In this document: positions 1 through 8,004 of the stretch, piece after piece | Layout: each line of letters begins with the position of its first letter | Position numbering within the stretch: the stretch's first letter is position 1 | Source: an uncultured Latescibacterota bacterium | GTDB taxonomy: Bacteria; Latescibacterota; UBA2968; UBA8231 | NCBI GenBank assembly: GCA_958295495.1 | Contig: OY282352.1 | Location: forward strand, 868,001 to 932,000 | Direction of reading: 5' to 3' | DNA length: 64,000 nt | Position numbers and translations under genes: made by a program | Notes under the pieces: generated by a model | Database searches by the model: none | What the model was told of the DNA's origin: nothing | The model's input: only the letters and a program-made list of their open reading frames with translations

Positions 1-2
1 CC

Positions 3-3000
3 GGCTTGGCCGCAGAGCACAACATGCCGGCCCTGGCCCTCACTGATCACGGCAACCTCTTCGGCGTCATCGGGCACTACAAGGCCTGCCAAGACGCCGG
101 CATCAAGCCGATCATCGGCTGCGAAGTATATGTCGCGATCGAGAGCCGCCACTTGCGCCAAGCCGCCCGCGGCCTGACCCACGGCTCCAACCACTTGGTC
201 CTGCTGGCCAAAAACGACACTGGCTACCAGAACCTGACCAAATTAGTCTCCAAAGGCTATCTGGAGGGCTATTACTACAATCCCCGCATTGACAAAGAGA
301 TTCTGCGCCAACACGCCGAGGGCCTAATCTGCCTGTCGGCCTGTATCAGCGGCGAAGTAGCCCATCTCATTCAGCGCGAGGGCGTATCCTCGGCAGAAAA
401 AGCCGCCCGCGAGTACATGGACATCTTCGGCGACAACTACTATCTGGAAATTCAGCGCCACGCCAACGACGGCAGAGCAAAGGCCAACGACAACCTCCCG
501 AAAATCGAAGCAAAGGTCAACGACGGCCTCCTGAAGCTAGAAAAAAAGCTGGGCCTGCCCCTAGTCGCCACCAACGACTTTCACTTCCTGCGCGCCGAAG
601 ACCACGCAGCCCACGACGCCCTGATCTGCATCCAGACCAACAAGAAAATCGCCGAGACCAACCGCATGTGCTATCCCGACGGTCTCTATATGAAAACGCC
701 CGAGGAGATGTACGAACTGTTCGGCGATATACCCCACGCCCTCGAAAACACCCTCGAAATCGCCGAAAAATGCGACGTGCAGCTCGAGTTCGGCGGCTTC
801 AAGCTGCCCACGTTCCCCAAGCCCGAGGGGTTTGACGACGATGGCCAATATCTCACCCACTTGGCCAACGAAGGGCTCAAACGGCGCTACGACCGCATTG
901 ATGATGCGTTACAAGAGCGCCTCGACTACGAACTAGACGTCATCGTCCAGATGGGGTACGCCGGCTACTTCCTCATCGTGTGGGACTACGTCCACTTCGC
1001 CCGCAACAACGGCATTGCCGTGGGCCCGGGCCGCGGCTCGACTGCCGGCTGTCTGGTCGCATACTCCTTGGGCATCACCAATACCGATCCCATCAAGTAC
1101 AATCTGCTCTTCGAGCGCTTTCTCAACCCCGAGCGGGCCGCCATGCCCGATATCGACATCGACTTTGCCGACACTGGCCGCGACCAGATCATCCGCTACG
1201 TCATTGACAAGTACGGCGAGCAGAATGTCTCCCAAGTCATCACTTTTGCCACCATGGGTGCCAAGGCCGTCATCCGCGATGTGGGCCGCGTTTTGGGCAT
1301 GGAGTTCGGCGAAGTAGATCGCATTGCCAAACTGGTGCCCAGCGAACTCAAGATCTCCCTCGACAAAGCCATCGACAAAGTCCCCGAACTCGAGCAGATG
1401 GCCGCCGCCCCGGACGAAAAAGGCACGCTCATCGCCCACGCCCGCAAACTCGAAGGGCTCGCCCGCCACGCCTCGGTACACGCGGCTGCGGTCATTGTAG
1501 CCCCCTCGGATCTGACCGACTTCGTCCCCCTGTACAAATCCCCCAAAGACGGCCGTATCTCCACCCAGTTCGACGGCGAGACCTGCGACGCGCTGGGTCT
1601 GCTCAAAATGGACTTTTTAGGGCTTAAGGAACTCTCCCTAATGGACGAGGCCGTCCGCCTCATCCGCCTCCGCATCCCGGACTTCGACTTGGAGAAAATT
1701 CCTTGGGCCGACCGGGCCACTTTCGACCTGTTCGGCCGCGGCGAGACCATCGGCGTATTCCAGTTTGAAAGCAGCGGCATGCGCGAATACTTGAGTCAGC
1801 TCGAGCCCGACAATATTGAGGATATCATCGCCATGAACGCCCTGTACCGGCCAGGCCCCATGGAGATGATCCCGCGCTATATCGCCCGCAAGCACGGCGA
1901 GGAACCCGTGGCGTACGACCATCCCGCGCTAGAGCCGATTCTCGCCGATACCTTCGGGGTACTGGTTTACCAAGAGCAGGTCATGCAGGTAGCCCAAGCC
2001 TTGGCCGGTCTGTCGCTGGGTGAGGCTTATATAATGATCAAGGCCATCGGCAAGAAAAAGCCCGAAGAGATGGCCAAAATGAAAAAGGCCTTTATCGACG
2101 GGTGCCGGGCCAATGGGGTGGATCGCAAAATTGCGGACAAGGTCTTTGCCGCGATCGAAGTATTCTCGGGCTACGGCTTCAATCGCTCGCATTCGGCTCC
2201 TTATTCGGAAGTCGCCTACAAGAACGCCTATCTCAAGGCCAACTATTCCAAGGAGTACATGGCGGCCTCGCTGACCATCGCCGGCAACAACACCGATACT
2301 CTCACCGTGCTTTTGGATGAGTGTCGCCGCATGGAAATCCCGGTCCTGCCGCCCGATGTCAACGAGAGTACGCTCAACTTTACGCCGACCGATGGGGGCA
2401 TTCGCTACGGCCTAGCGGCGATCAAAAACGTCGGCGAAGGCGCAGCCCAGAGCATGGTCGATACGCGGATTGCCGATGGCTCTTTTACTACTCTGTTCAA
2501 ATTCTGCGAGCGCATTGACCTGCGCGCAGTCAACCGGCGCGTGGTCGAGAGTCTGATTGCCGCTGGAGCATTGGACAGCCTTGAAGGCCATCGAGCGCAG
2601 AAAATGGAGGCACTAGAGCCGGCATTAAAGGCCGCCGGCAAGGCCCAAGAAGACCGCGAGAGGGGGCAGATTAGCCTCTTTGACGCCGGCGGGTCGGCCG
2701 AGCTAATACAGGAGTTGCCCGAGGTTGAGGAGTGGTCCGAGCGCGAAAAGCTGGCCAAGGAACGCGACCTCTTGGGGTTCTACCTCTCCAGCCATCCGCT
2801 CAAGCCCTATGCCCGCGACCTAAGAAATTTTGCTCGTCCCCTGAGCGACATAGAGGGGCAGCACAACGGCGCGTCGCTGCGGGTCGGCGGTCTAGTCGAG
2901 GAGGTACGCAAGCTCTCCGATCGCCGCGGCAACCCCTTTGCCTTTGTCACCCTCAAAGACCTCAACGACACGGGCGACATCGCGTTTTTCTCCGAAGCCT

Positions 3001-3404
3001 TCGCCAACCACCAACGGCTGCTCGTAGAGGGCGAAACCATCCTCGTAGAGGGCCGCGTTTGCGAGCGCAACGGACGCTTGAGTTTGCAGGCCGACCGCGC
3101 CCTACCCCTCAAATCGGCGCGGGCGGAACTAACCAAGTCCGTCACCTTGTCACTGTCCTACCAGAAAGTGGGCAACCCCCTGCTCAGCCGGTTGCGCCGC
3201 CTCTGCGAGCACCATATAGGCGATTGCGAGTTGTGGCTCCAACTCAAAAACGGCGACGAGCAGGACAAAATGGTGCGCTCAAAGACGATTCGCGTCGATC
3301 CCTGCGACGATTTGCTGCGCGGCATTGAGGAATTGATCGGCCCCCGATCCACCCGGCTGACGCCCAAGGTGCAAGCGCCCGCGGGCTTCCACCATTCCAG
3401 TTAA
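3..3404 (+). CDS. dnaE: DNA polymerase III alpha subunit, 5' end outside window
   Basis: Replicative DNA polymerase catalytic subunit, a cytoplasmic part of the Pol III holoenzyme. The frame is open to the window edge. The visible protein begins inside the PHP domain (ALTDHGNLFG is among the first 20 residues), so roughly 30-40 N-terminal residues are missing. The palm carries the family motif PDIDIDF at about residue 381 of the visible chain, supplying catalytic aspartates. GPGRGS lies upstream at about residue 340. A helix-hairpin-helix region and an OB-fold (GGLVEEVRKLSDRRG...AFVTLKD) follow towards the C-terminus. About 1130 residues are visible, close to normal for DnaE1. Relative to typical DnaE there is a short lysine/asparagine-rich insertion between YLEIQRH and LPLVATND. 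A lipoprotein thioredoxin gene follows after 14 bp. Confidence 0.97.
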   Translation, partial: GLAAEHNMPALALTDHGNLFGVIGHYKACQDAGIKPIIGCEVYVAIESRHLRQAARGLTHGSNHLVLLAKNDTGYQNLTKLVSKGYLEGYYYNPRIDKEILRQHAEGLICLSACISGEVAHLIQREGVSSAEKAAREYMDIFGDNYYLEIQRHANDGRAKANDNLPKIEAKVNDGLLKLEKKLGLPLVATNDFHFLRAEDHAAHDALICIQTNKKIAETNRMCYPDGLYMKTPEEMYELFGDIPHALENTLEIAEKCDVQLEFGGFKLPTFPKPEGFDDDGQYLTHLANEGLKRRYDRIDDALQERLDYELDVIVQMGYAGYFLIVWDYVHFARNNGIAVGPGRGSTAGCLVAYSLGITNTDPIKYNLLFERFLNPERAAMPDIDIDFADTGRDQIIRYVIDKYGEQNVSQVITFATMGAKAVIRDVGRVLGMEFGEVDRIAKLVPSELKISLDKAIDKVPELEQMAAAPDEKGTLIAHARKLEGLARHASVHAAAVIVAPSDLTDFVPLYKSPKDGRISTQFDGETCDALGLLKMDFLGLKELSLMDEAVRLIRLRIPDFDLEKIPWADRATFDLFGRGETIGVFQFESSGMREYLSQLEPDNIEDIIAMNALYRPGPMEMIPRYIARKHGEEPVAYDHPALEPILADTFGVLVYQEQVMQVAQALAGLSLGEAYIMIKAIGKKKPEEMAKMKKAFIDGCRANGVDRKIADKVFAAIEVFSGYGFNRSHSAPYSEVAYKNAYLKANYSKEYMAASLTIAGNNTDTLTVLLDECRRMEIPVLPPDVNESTLNFTPTDGGIRYGLAAIKNVGEGAAQSMVDTRIADGSFTTLFKFCERIDLRAVNRRVVESLIAAGALDSLEGHRAQKMEALEPALKAAGKAQEDRERGQISLFDAGGSAELIQELPEVEEWSEREKLAKERDLLGFYLSSHPLKPYARDLRNFARPLSDIEGQHNGASLRVGGLVEEVRKLSDRRGNPFAFVTLKDLNDTGDIAFFSEAFANHQRLLVEGETILVEGRVCERNGRLSLQADRALPLKSARAELTKSVTLSLSYQKVGNPLLSRLRRLCEHHIGDCELWLQLKNGDEQDKMVRSKTIRVDPCDDLLRGIEELIGPRSTRLTPKVQAPAGFHHSS

Positions 3405-3418
3405 ATACAGGACGTACT

Positions 3419-3976
3419 ATGCGCGCAATGGCGATCAAAGGGCTTGTGAGTGGGTTGGCACTGCTAGCGCTGAGCTGTACCTCCTCCGAGCCGCAAGGGG
3501 ATAAGCTCTTCCCCCCGCAGTCTGCTAAGTGGAACGACTATCAGGGCCAGCGCGTGGATTTGCGCGATTACGAGGGCAAGATCGTCTTGGTCAACTTCTG
3601 GGCGACTTGGTGCGGCCCGTGCCGCTACGAGATTCCAGCCTTGGTCGAGATGAGCAATGAGTACGACCCCGAGCAGGTGGCGATCATTGGCATTTCCCTA
3701 GACAAAGGCCCCCCCGAACACGTCCTACCTCTAATAGGCGAGTTCGTCGAGCGCTTGGCCATTAACTACCCGGTGGTTCACGATAGTCGGCACGAGCTAC
3801 TCCGCGCCTTTTACAAAGAAAACTTGGCGAGGGTGGGCGTGCCGCTCACCTTTATTTTTGATCGCGAGGGCCGCGTGTATAAGAAGCACTTAGGCGTACC
3901 GCGTGACAGGAGCGGCCGGCCCAATCCCCGCGGGGTATTCGGCGAGGATATCGAGACCCTATTGGCTCGCTCTTGA
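3419..3976 (+). CDS. TlpA-like thioredoxin-fold lipoprotein
   Basis: Thiol-disulfide oxidoreductase of the TlpA/ResA type, 185 residues, probably membrane-anchored outside the cytoplasm. The N-terminus is a lipoprotein signal with a lipobox-like LALSC (Cys20). The redox motif WCGPC is at residues 64-68 after the usual strand LVNFWAT. A later GVPLTFIFDREG segment supplies the cis-proline typical of the fold. ATG 3428 (residue 4) is an equally possible start; neither has a strong Shine-Dalgarno. It follows dnaE closely, so it may be cotranscribed. The physiological partner (cytochrome maturation or cell-envelope thiol reduction) cannot be told from the sequence. The stop codon lies at the edge of an inverted repeat. 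Confidence 0.88.
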   Translation: MRAMAIKGLVSGLALLALSCTSSEPQGDKLFPPQSAKWNDYQGQRVDLRDYEGKIVLVNFWATWCGPCRYEIPALVEMSNEYDPEQVAIIGISLDKGPPEHVLPLIGEFVERLAINYPVVHDSRHELLRAFYKENLARVGVPLTFIFDREGRVYKKHLGVPRDRSGRPNPRGVFGEDIETLLARS

Positions 3977-4039
3977 TTAGTGGTTGGTCGCCAGTCCCAA
4001 CCCCTCTCGGCCCTTGCGGTGCGGGGACTAACCACTAAT
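3976..4039. repeat. Inverted repeat overlapping a stop codon
   Basis: ATTAGTGGTT at 3976-3985 pairs exactly with AACCACTAAT at 4030-4039. Four further inner pairs (one G-T) give a stem of about 14 bp around a GC-rich loop. The left arm starts on the last base of the thioredoxin stop codon. It has no T-run, so it is not by itself an intrinsic terminator; a second hairpin follows at 4044. Confidence 0.6.
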
Positions 4040-4043
4040 AGCG

Positions 4044-4080
4044 AAAGAAGGGATGGTCCGCAGTGGGCCATCCCTTCTTT
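4044..4080. terminator. Bidirectional intrinsic terminator
   Basis: A perfect 13-bp stem (AAAGAAGGGATGG / CCATCCCTTCTTT) with an 11-nt loop, followed on the + strand by TGTTTT. It sits between the converging thioredoxin gene (+) and the small hypothetical gene (-). The A/T-rich stem base can provide a U-run in either direction. Confidence 0.85.
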
Positions 4081-4105
4081 TGTTTTGCGAGCGGTGCGTC
4101 CGGTG

Positions 4106-4396
4106 CTAGTGGTTGGAGTAGTGCTCCGCTAAGACTTGCTCGCCGTGGCGCTGGACCAGCACTTCTTTGAACTTGGCGATGGAGTCGCCGGCACGCAGGT
4201 GCTTGAGCATCGCGCTCTTGGACATGACCATCAGCGTGCCTCTTTTGTAGTCGGGGAAGCGACAAAAGCTGAATTCGACTGGCTCTTCAGTGACGCAGCA
4301 GGTGTCTTCTATCTCTAGCTCGATCTGCGTACCGGGATCAAACGAAAATTCAGCGTCGTCGTCGCTGTTGGATTGGATTTTTTTCGGCCTTGCCAT
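4106..4396 (-). CDS. Small hypothetical protein (96 aa)
   Basis: I do not recognise this protein. It is 96 residues and soluble-looking. The N-terminus is acidic (SDDDAEF...PGTQIELEIED) and contains a CC pair and a further Cys in FSFCRFPDY; the C-terminal half is more basic (KSAMLKHL...KFKEVLVQRHGEQ). The two adjacent cysteines plus the later one could bind metal, but no classic finger is evident. A strong Shine-Dalgarno (GAGGAGAA) lies just upstream of the ATG, and a clear terminator follows, so it is probably a real single gene. It is followed downstream only by the thioredoxin gene converging from the other side; map lies upstream on the same strand, 57 bp away. Confidence 0.7.
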   Translation of the reverse strand: MARPKKIQSNSDDDAEFSFDPGTQIELEIEDTCCVTEEPVEFSFCRFPDYKRGTLMVMSKSAMLKHLRAGDSIAKFKEVLVQRHGEQVLAEHYSNH

Positions 4397-4453
4397 GCTC
4401 TTCTCCTCGTGAAATGAACTTAAAAAATAAGAAAATGCCGCCGCTGAGCAAGT

Positions 4454-5215
4454 TCAGTACGGCAGATCGGCAAAGCGCGACAGCACGTCCGGCCCATCGT
4501 TGGTCACGGCCACGGTGTGCTCGTATTGAGCCGAGAGCTTGCCGTCGGCTGTGACGGCCGTCCAGTCGTCGTCGAGCACGCGCGTTTCGTGCGCACCCTC
4601 GTTGACCATCGGCTCGATGGTGAAGACCATGCCGTTTTGTAGGCGACGGCCCGTACCGGCCTTGCCGTAGTGGAGCAACTGGGGTTCCTCGTGGAAGTTG
4701 CGGCCAATGCCGTGGCCGCAGTACGTGCGCACGATGGAAAAGCCGCGCGTTTCGACATAGCTTTGGATGGCGTGGCCAATGTCGCCGAGGCGTCGCCCAA
4801 GCGTGCAGGCGGCCAATCCCTCCTCCAAGCTCTGGCGCGTGGCGTCGAGCAGGTGCTGGACCTTGGGGGCCACGCAGCCAGCTTTCATAGTGACGTTCAT
4901 GTCGCCGTGGAAGCCATCCTTTTTAACGGCAATGTCAACGGCGAGGATATCTCCCGCTTGCAGGACGCGGTCGCCGGGGATGCCGTGGACGACTTCGTCG
5001 TTGACGGATATGCAGATGCTGCGGGGAAAGCCGCGGTAGCCCAAGGCACTGGCAACCGCTCCTTGGCTGCGGATGTAGCGGTCGGCTATTTGGTCGAGAT
5101 GGAGGGTGGTGACCCCGGGCGCGAGGGCCTCTTCGACGCGGAGCATGGCTTCGGCGGCGATGCGGCAACTGGCGCGGATGCGGTCGATTTCCAAGGCTGA
5201 TTTGAGATGTATCAT
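4454..5215 (-). CDS. map: Type I methionine aminopeptidase
   Basis: Removes the initiator methionine from nascent proteins; a cytoplasmic dimetal enzyme of 253 residues, normal for bacterial type Ia. The five metal ligands are all visible: D94 (AVDIAV), D105 (HGDMNVT), H168 (GHGIG), E201 (FTIEP) and E232 (YEHTV). The substrate-side H77 (VVHGIP) and H175 (NFHEEP) are also present. There is no N-terminal zinc-finger extension. The ATG has no obvious Shine-Dalgarno. It is divergent from the GT2 gene across a 55-bp gap that must hold both promoters. Confidence 0.97.
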   Translation of the reverse strand: MIHLKSALEIDRIRASCRIAAEAMLRVEEALAPGVTTLHLDQIADRYIRSQGAVASALGYRGFPRSICISVNDEVVHGIPGDRVLQAGDILAVDIAVKKDGFHGDMNVTMKAGCVAPKVQHLLDATRQSLEEGLAACTLGRRLGDIGHAIQSYVETRGFSIVRTYCGHGIGRNFHEEPQLLHYGKAGTGRRLQNGMVFTIEPMVNEGAHETRVLDDDWTAVTADGKLSAQYEHTVAVTNDGPDVLSRFADLPY

Positions 5216-5270
5216 AGCGGTTAAAAATCGGGCATTGAGCAGAAAAATGTCAAGCTCTTAATTAGCCACC

Positions 5271-6293
5271 ATGCAAACGCCCCGTGTATCTGTATTACTG
5301 CCCGTGTTCAATGCAGCCGCCACGCTGGTGGAAACTTTGCAGAGCATCCAAGCGCAGAGCTGCGAAGATTTTGAGGTCGTGGCCATAGACGACGGCTCGG
5401 AGGACGAGAGCGGGGACCTGCTCTTGGAATGGAGTCGCCGCGATTGCCGCTTTAGGGCGTTGCTATCCGACCACCGAGGCATTGTCGAGGCCCCCAACCA
5501 GGGTTTGGCCTTGTGTCGGGGCGCGTACGTGGCGCGCATGGACGCCGACGACCGGATGCACCCCGAGCGCTTGGAAAAACAACTCGCGTGGTTGGAAGGA
5601 GATCCTAAGCTGAGCGTAGTGAGTTGCTTGGTGGAAATCTTTCCGCGCGAGGAGACCGGGGAGGGGATGTTGGTGTACGAGGATTGGTTGAACGGCTTGG
5701 TAGATAGTGCGGCAATTGAACGGGAATTTTTCGTCGAGAGTCCCATTGCCAATCCGTCGGCCATGATGCGCCGCGAGGAGTTGGTGGCCTTAGGGGGCTA
5801 CCAAGATCGGGGATGGCCGGAGGACTATGATCTGTGGTTGCGCTATCGGGCGGCGGGCCGGCGCTTTGCCAAGGTGCCGGAGGTCTTGCACTACTGGCGC
5901 GAGCATCCGCAGCGGGCCACACACGTGCAGGGCCGCTACTCAGTGGAAAATTTCCTCCGCGCCAAAGCGCATTATCTTTGCGCCGGGCCGCTGCAAGAGC
6001 GGGACGGGCTGGCCGTCTGGGGCGCGGGCAAGACCGGCCGCCGGCTCGCCAAGCACTTGGAGCGCGAAGGCCGCGCTCCCGATGTATTTGTCGATATCGC
6101 GCCCAAGAAAATCGGCGGCACCTTGCGGCGCAAGCCCGTGATCGGACCGGAGGACTGGCCGGCTTGGTGGACGCGCCACGAGCGGCCGATCCTATTGGCG
6201 GCCGTGGCGTCGCGGGGGGCGCGGGTGTTGATTCGGGAGGCGTTGGGTGGATGGGAGCTGATAGAGGGGAACGATTTTTTATGTGTGGCTTAA
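5271..6293 (+). CDS. Family 2 glycosyltransferase with C-terminal Rossmann-like domain
   Basis: Inverting GT-A glycosyltransferase, 340 residues. The N-terminal domain has the nucleotide-binding DDG (D40-D41) and the metal-binding DAD (residues 91-93), plus the GT2 acceptor-region signature WPEDYDLWLR. From about residue 245 there is a second domain, starting VWGAGKTGRRLAKHL. It resembles a dinucleotide- or CoA-binding Rossmann fold like those used in sugar O-acetyltransferase (PglD-type) N-domains and ends around residue 340. Such a tail is not part of the standard GT2 domain. The acceptor is unknown; surface polysaccharide or glycolipid synthesis is likely. The sugar isomerase gene follows 16 bp downstream, suggesting cotranscription. 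Confidence 0.88.
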   Translation: MQTPRVSVLLPVFNAAATLVETLQSIQAQSCEDFEVVAIDDGSEDESGDLLLEWSRRDCRFRALLSDHRGIVEAPNQGLALCRGAYVARMDADDRMHPERLEKQLAWLEGDPKLSVVSCLVEIFPREETGEGMLVYEDWLNGLVDSAAIEREFFVESPIANPSAMMRREELVALGGYQDRGWPEDYDLWLRYRAAGRRFAKVPEVLHYWREHPQRATHVQGRYSVENFLRAKAHYLCAGPLQERDGLAVWGAGKTGRRLAKHLEREGRAPDVFVDIAPKKIGGTLRRKPVIGPEDWPAWWTRHERPILLAAVASRGARVLIREALGGWELIEGNDFLCVA

Positions 6294-6309
6294 CAAGAAA
6301 GGAAGCAAT

Positions 6310-7131
6310 ATGACAGTGCAATACGCGCTCAACACATCGACGATTCGCCCGGCATCGCTGATGGAGAAAATCCGCATCGCCGGACAGACTGGCTACGAGG
6401 GTATTGAGCTGTGGAACGATGACTTGACCTTGCACGAGCAGCAGGGTGGCTCGCTTGCGGATGTGCGGCAGGCACTGGCCGACTGCGGGTTGGCGGTGCC
6501 GACCGTCATTGCGCTCCACGGTTGGTTGGGGGCTGAGGGCGCGGCGCAGGCGCAGGCATTGGAGGAGGTTCGGCGGCGGATGGCGCAGGCAGCAGCGGTG
6601 GGGGCCGAGTTTATCGTCGCCAGCCCGCCGCTGGATTCCTGTGACCTGAGTCGAGGCGGGGCCGATTATCGAGAATTGCTGGAGATCGGCAAAGAAATCG
6701 GCGTGCGGCCGGCCATGGAGTACCTAGGCTTTGTGCAAAGCGTACATACCATTGACCAAGCTTGGCAGATTGCCACCGACGCCGATCATCCAGATGCAAG
6801 TTTGATCATGGATCCGTTCCACATTCTACGCGGCGGCGGCCCCGTTGCAAGCATCGCCAAGGTGCCCGGCGACAAGGTCGCGGTCTGGCACTGGAACGAC
6901 GCCCCGGGCGACAAACCCTTTGCCGAACAAAGCGACGCCGACCGGGTGATGCCCGGGGACGGCGCGGCACCGCTGCGCGAGATCGAGCGGCTGGCGCAAG
7001 CGCAGGGGTACGAGGGGTTTGTGTCGCTGGAGTTGTTTAATCCGGGGCTATGGGAGCAGGATTCGGCGGATGTCGCCCAGATTGGTCTGGAGAAGATGCG
7101 GGCGTATTTTGCCAAATCCTCGATTAGTTAG
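6310..7131 (+). CDS. Sugar phosphate isomerase/epimerase (TIM barrel, AP endonuclease-2 fold)
   Basis: 273 residues. The family fold is shown by the N-terminal YALNTSTIRP, GYEGIELWNDD, the metal-region MEYLGF, MDPFHILRGG, VWHWNDAPG and the C-terminal FVSLELFN segments. These place the usual Glu/Asp/His/Glu divalent-metal ligands at strand ends. Members isomerise or epimerise keto-sugars, inosose dehydratase and xylose isomerase being relatives; the exact substrate cannot be assigned. The start was set at ATG 6310, which has AAAGGA 7 bases upstream and begins at the first barrel strand. An in-frame ATG at 6283 would overlap the preceding gene. This family is abundant in genomes that also carry Gfo/Idh/MocA and PhyH genes, both of which occur later in this window. 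Confidence 0.9.
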   Translation: MTVQYALNTSTIRPASLMEKIRIAGQTGYEGIELWNDDLTLHEQQGGSLADVRQALADCGLAVPTVIALHGWLGAEGAAQAQALEEVRRRMAQAAAVGAEFIVASPPLDSCDLSRGGADYRELLEIGKEIGVRPAMEYLGFVQSVHTIDQAWQIATDADHPDASLIMDPFHILRGGGPVASIAKVPGDKVAVWHWNDAPGDKPFAEQSDADRVMPGDGAAPLREIERLAQAQGYEGFVSLELFNPGLWEQDSADVAQIGLEKMRAYFAKSSIS

Positions 7132-7196
7132 AAGACGGCGAAGCGGAGGCGCGGGAGACGGATATGAGCGACGAACATCGCTGAGGAGAACGAACA

Positions 7197-7481
7197 ATGA
7201 CTGACACACTCGCAAAATCGCCGGACTACGCCGCATGGCTATGCGAGATAAAATCGCGCATCCGGTCGGCCCATCTCAGCGCAACGCGAGCGGTGAACCG
7301 CGATATGATCCTGCTGTATTGGGGGATCGCGGAGAAGCAGAAGGAACTGGGCTGGGGCCAATCGGTTATAGACCGCCGGTCGCAGGATATGCGTACTACC
7401 TTCCCCACAGTGCCCGGCTTTTCGCCCCGCAATCTCAATTTGGCAACAAGCTGTTGCCAAAAGGAGTATTCCGCCGGCTAA
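7197..7481 (+). pseudogene. DUF1016 (YhcG-type) N-terminal fragment
   Basis: 94 codons whose first ~80 match the N-terminal domain of DUF1016/YhcG proteins: a helical segment with NRDMILLYWGIAEKQ, WGQSVIDRRSQDMR and GFSPRNL. Full proteins are about 330-380 residues and end in a PD-(D/E)XK-like nuclease domain, which is absent here. Similarity stops exactly at a perfect 10-bp inverted repeat (7439-7461, TTTGGCAACA-AGC-TGTTGCCAAA). After it the frame runs only seven more codons. A Shine-Dalgarno-like GAGGAG precedes the ATG, so the fragment may still be translated. I read it as a decayed relic. Confidence 0.7.
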
Positions 7482-7500
7482 CCCCAGTCCGCCCCACCCC

Positions 7501-8004
7501 TTAAAGCCCCAGAATCTCGCGCGTTTTTTGCGGCAGTGCCCGCCAGTTGGCGATTAGATAGCGGTTGCCATCGACATCCTCAATGATGGCTCGGCCACCG
7601 GAGAGCATGCGCACATTGGTGCGGTAGCTGCGGATTTCGAGCTGGCGGGGGCCGCTGGTGGTTTCGATCTGGCCGCGCAGCACCCCGAATTCCTCGTCGA
7701 GGCTATTGAAAGCAAGGACCTGCGGTTGAAAGTAAATTTTGGCGAGTTCGTCTAGGAGCACTTGGCGGCTTTGGTCGTCGAGCCGTTGCGGGTCTTCGAT
7801 TATGCCGAGTTCTTGGTCTTCGGCGGCAAAGACGCCGATATAGCGGTCGGACTCTTCTAAGGGGAAGGCGCGGCGGATCTTGAGGTCGGTGTATTCCTCG
7901 CCGTCGAGTTTGAGGATCAAGCTGCCGCGCTCGGAGCGGCTGAAGCGCATCTTGTGCGGGTCGAGCAGAAAATCCTCGTAGGAATAACCGCGTGCTTCGC
8001 TCAT
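7501..8004 (-). CDS. DUF1854 family protein, ABC-exporter partner
   Basis: 167 residues, soluble, with no signal peptide. It matches the DUF1854 pattern: an N-terminal LDP segment, a central AFPLEESDRYIGVF region, EDPQRLDDQSRQVLLDELAK, and a C-terminal VEDVDGNRYLI...LPQKTREIL. Its start overlaps the stop of the upstream ABC transporter by four bases (ATGA), so the two are translationally coupled. In other bacteria this pair is annotated as 'cyanophycin metabolism-associated' (from memory). No cyanophycin synthetase or cyanophycinase gene is in this window, so that role is not supported here. A cytoplasmic accessory role for the exporter is the safest inference. Confidence 0.85.
   Translation of the reverse strand: MSEARGYSYEDFLLDPHKMRFSRSERGSLILKLDGEEYTDLKIRRAFPLEESDRYIGVFAAEDQELGIIEDPQRLDDQSRQVLLDELAKIYFQPQVLAFNSLDEEFGVLRGQIETTSGPRQLEIRSYRTNVRMLSGGRAIIEDVDGNRYLIANWRALPQKTREILGL

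Noticed and set aside
1196..1780. Long open frames opposite or within dnaE, and similarly within rel, recD2 and other GC-rich genes
   Set aside because: They lie wholly inside a strongly supported gene, have low-complexity Ser/Arg/Ala composition and lack ribosome binding sites; they reflect high GC content.
5258..6519. Minus-strand frames opposite the GT2 gene
   Set aside because: Composition is Arg/Pro/Ser-rich and no start signals are seen; the plus-strand GT2 motifs are unambiguous.
7439..7461. Intrinsic terminator for the DUF1854 operon
   Set aside because: The perfect hairpin has no T-run on either strand, so it was not listed as a terminator.
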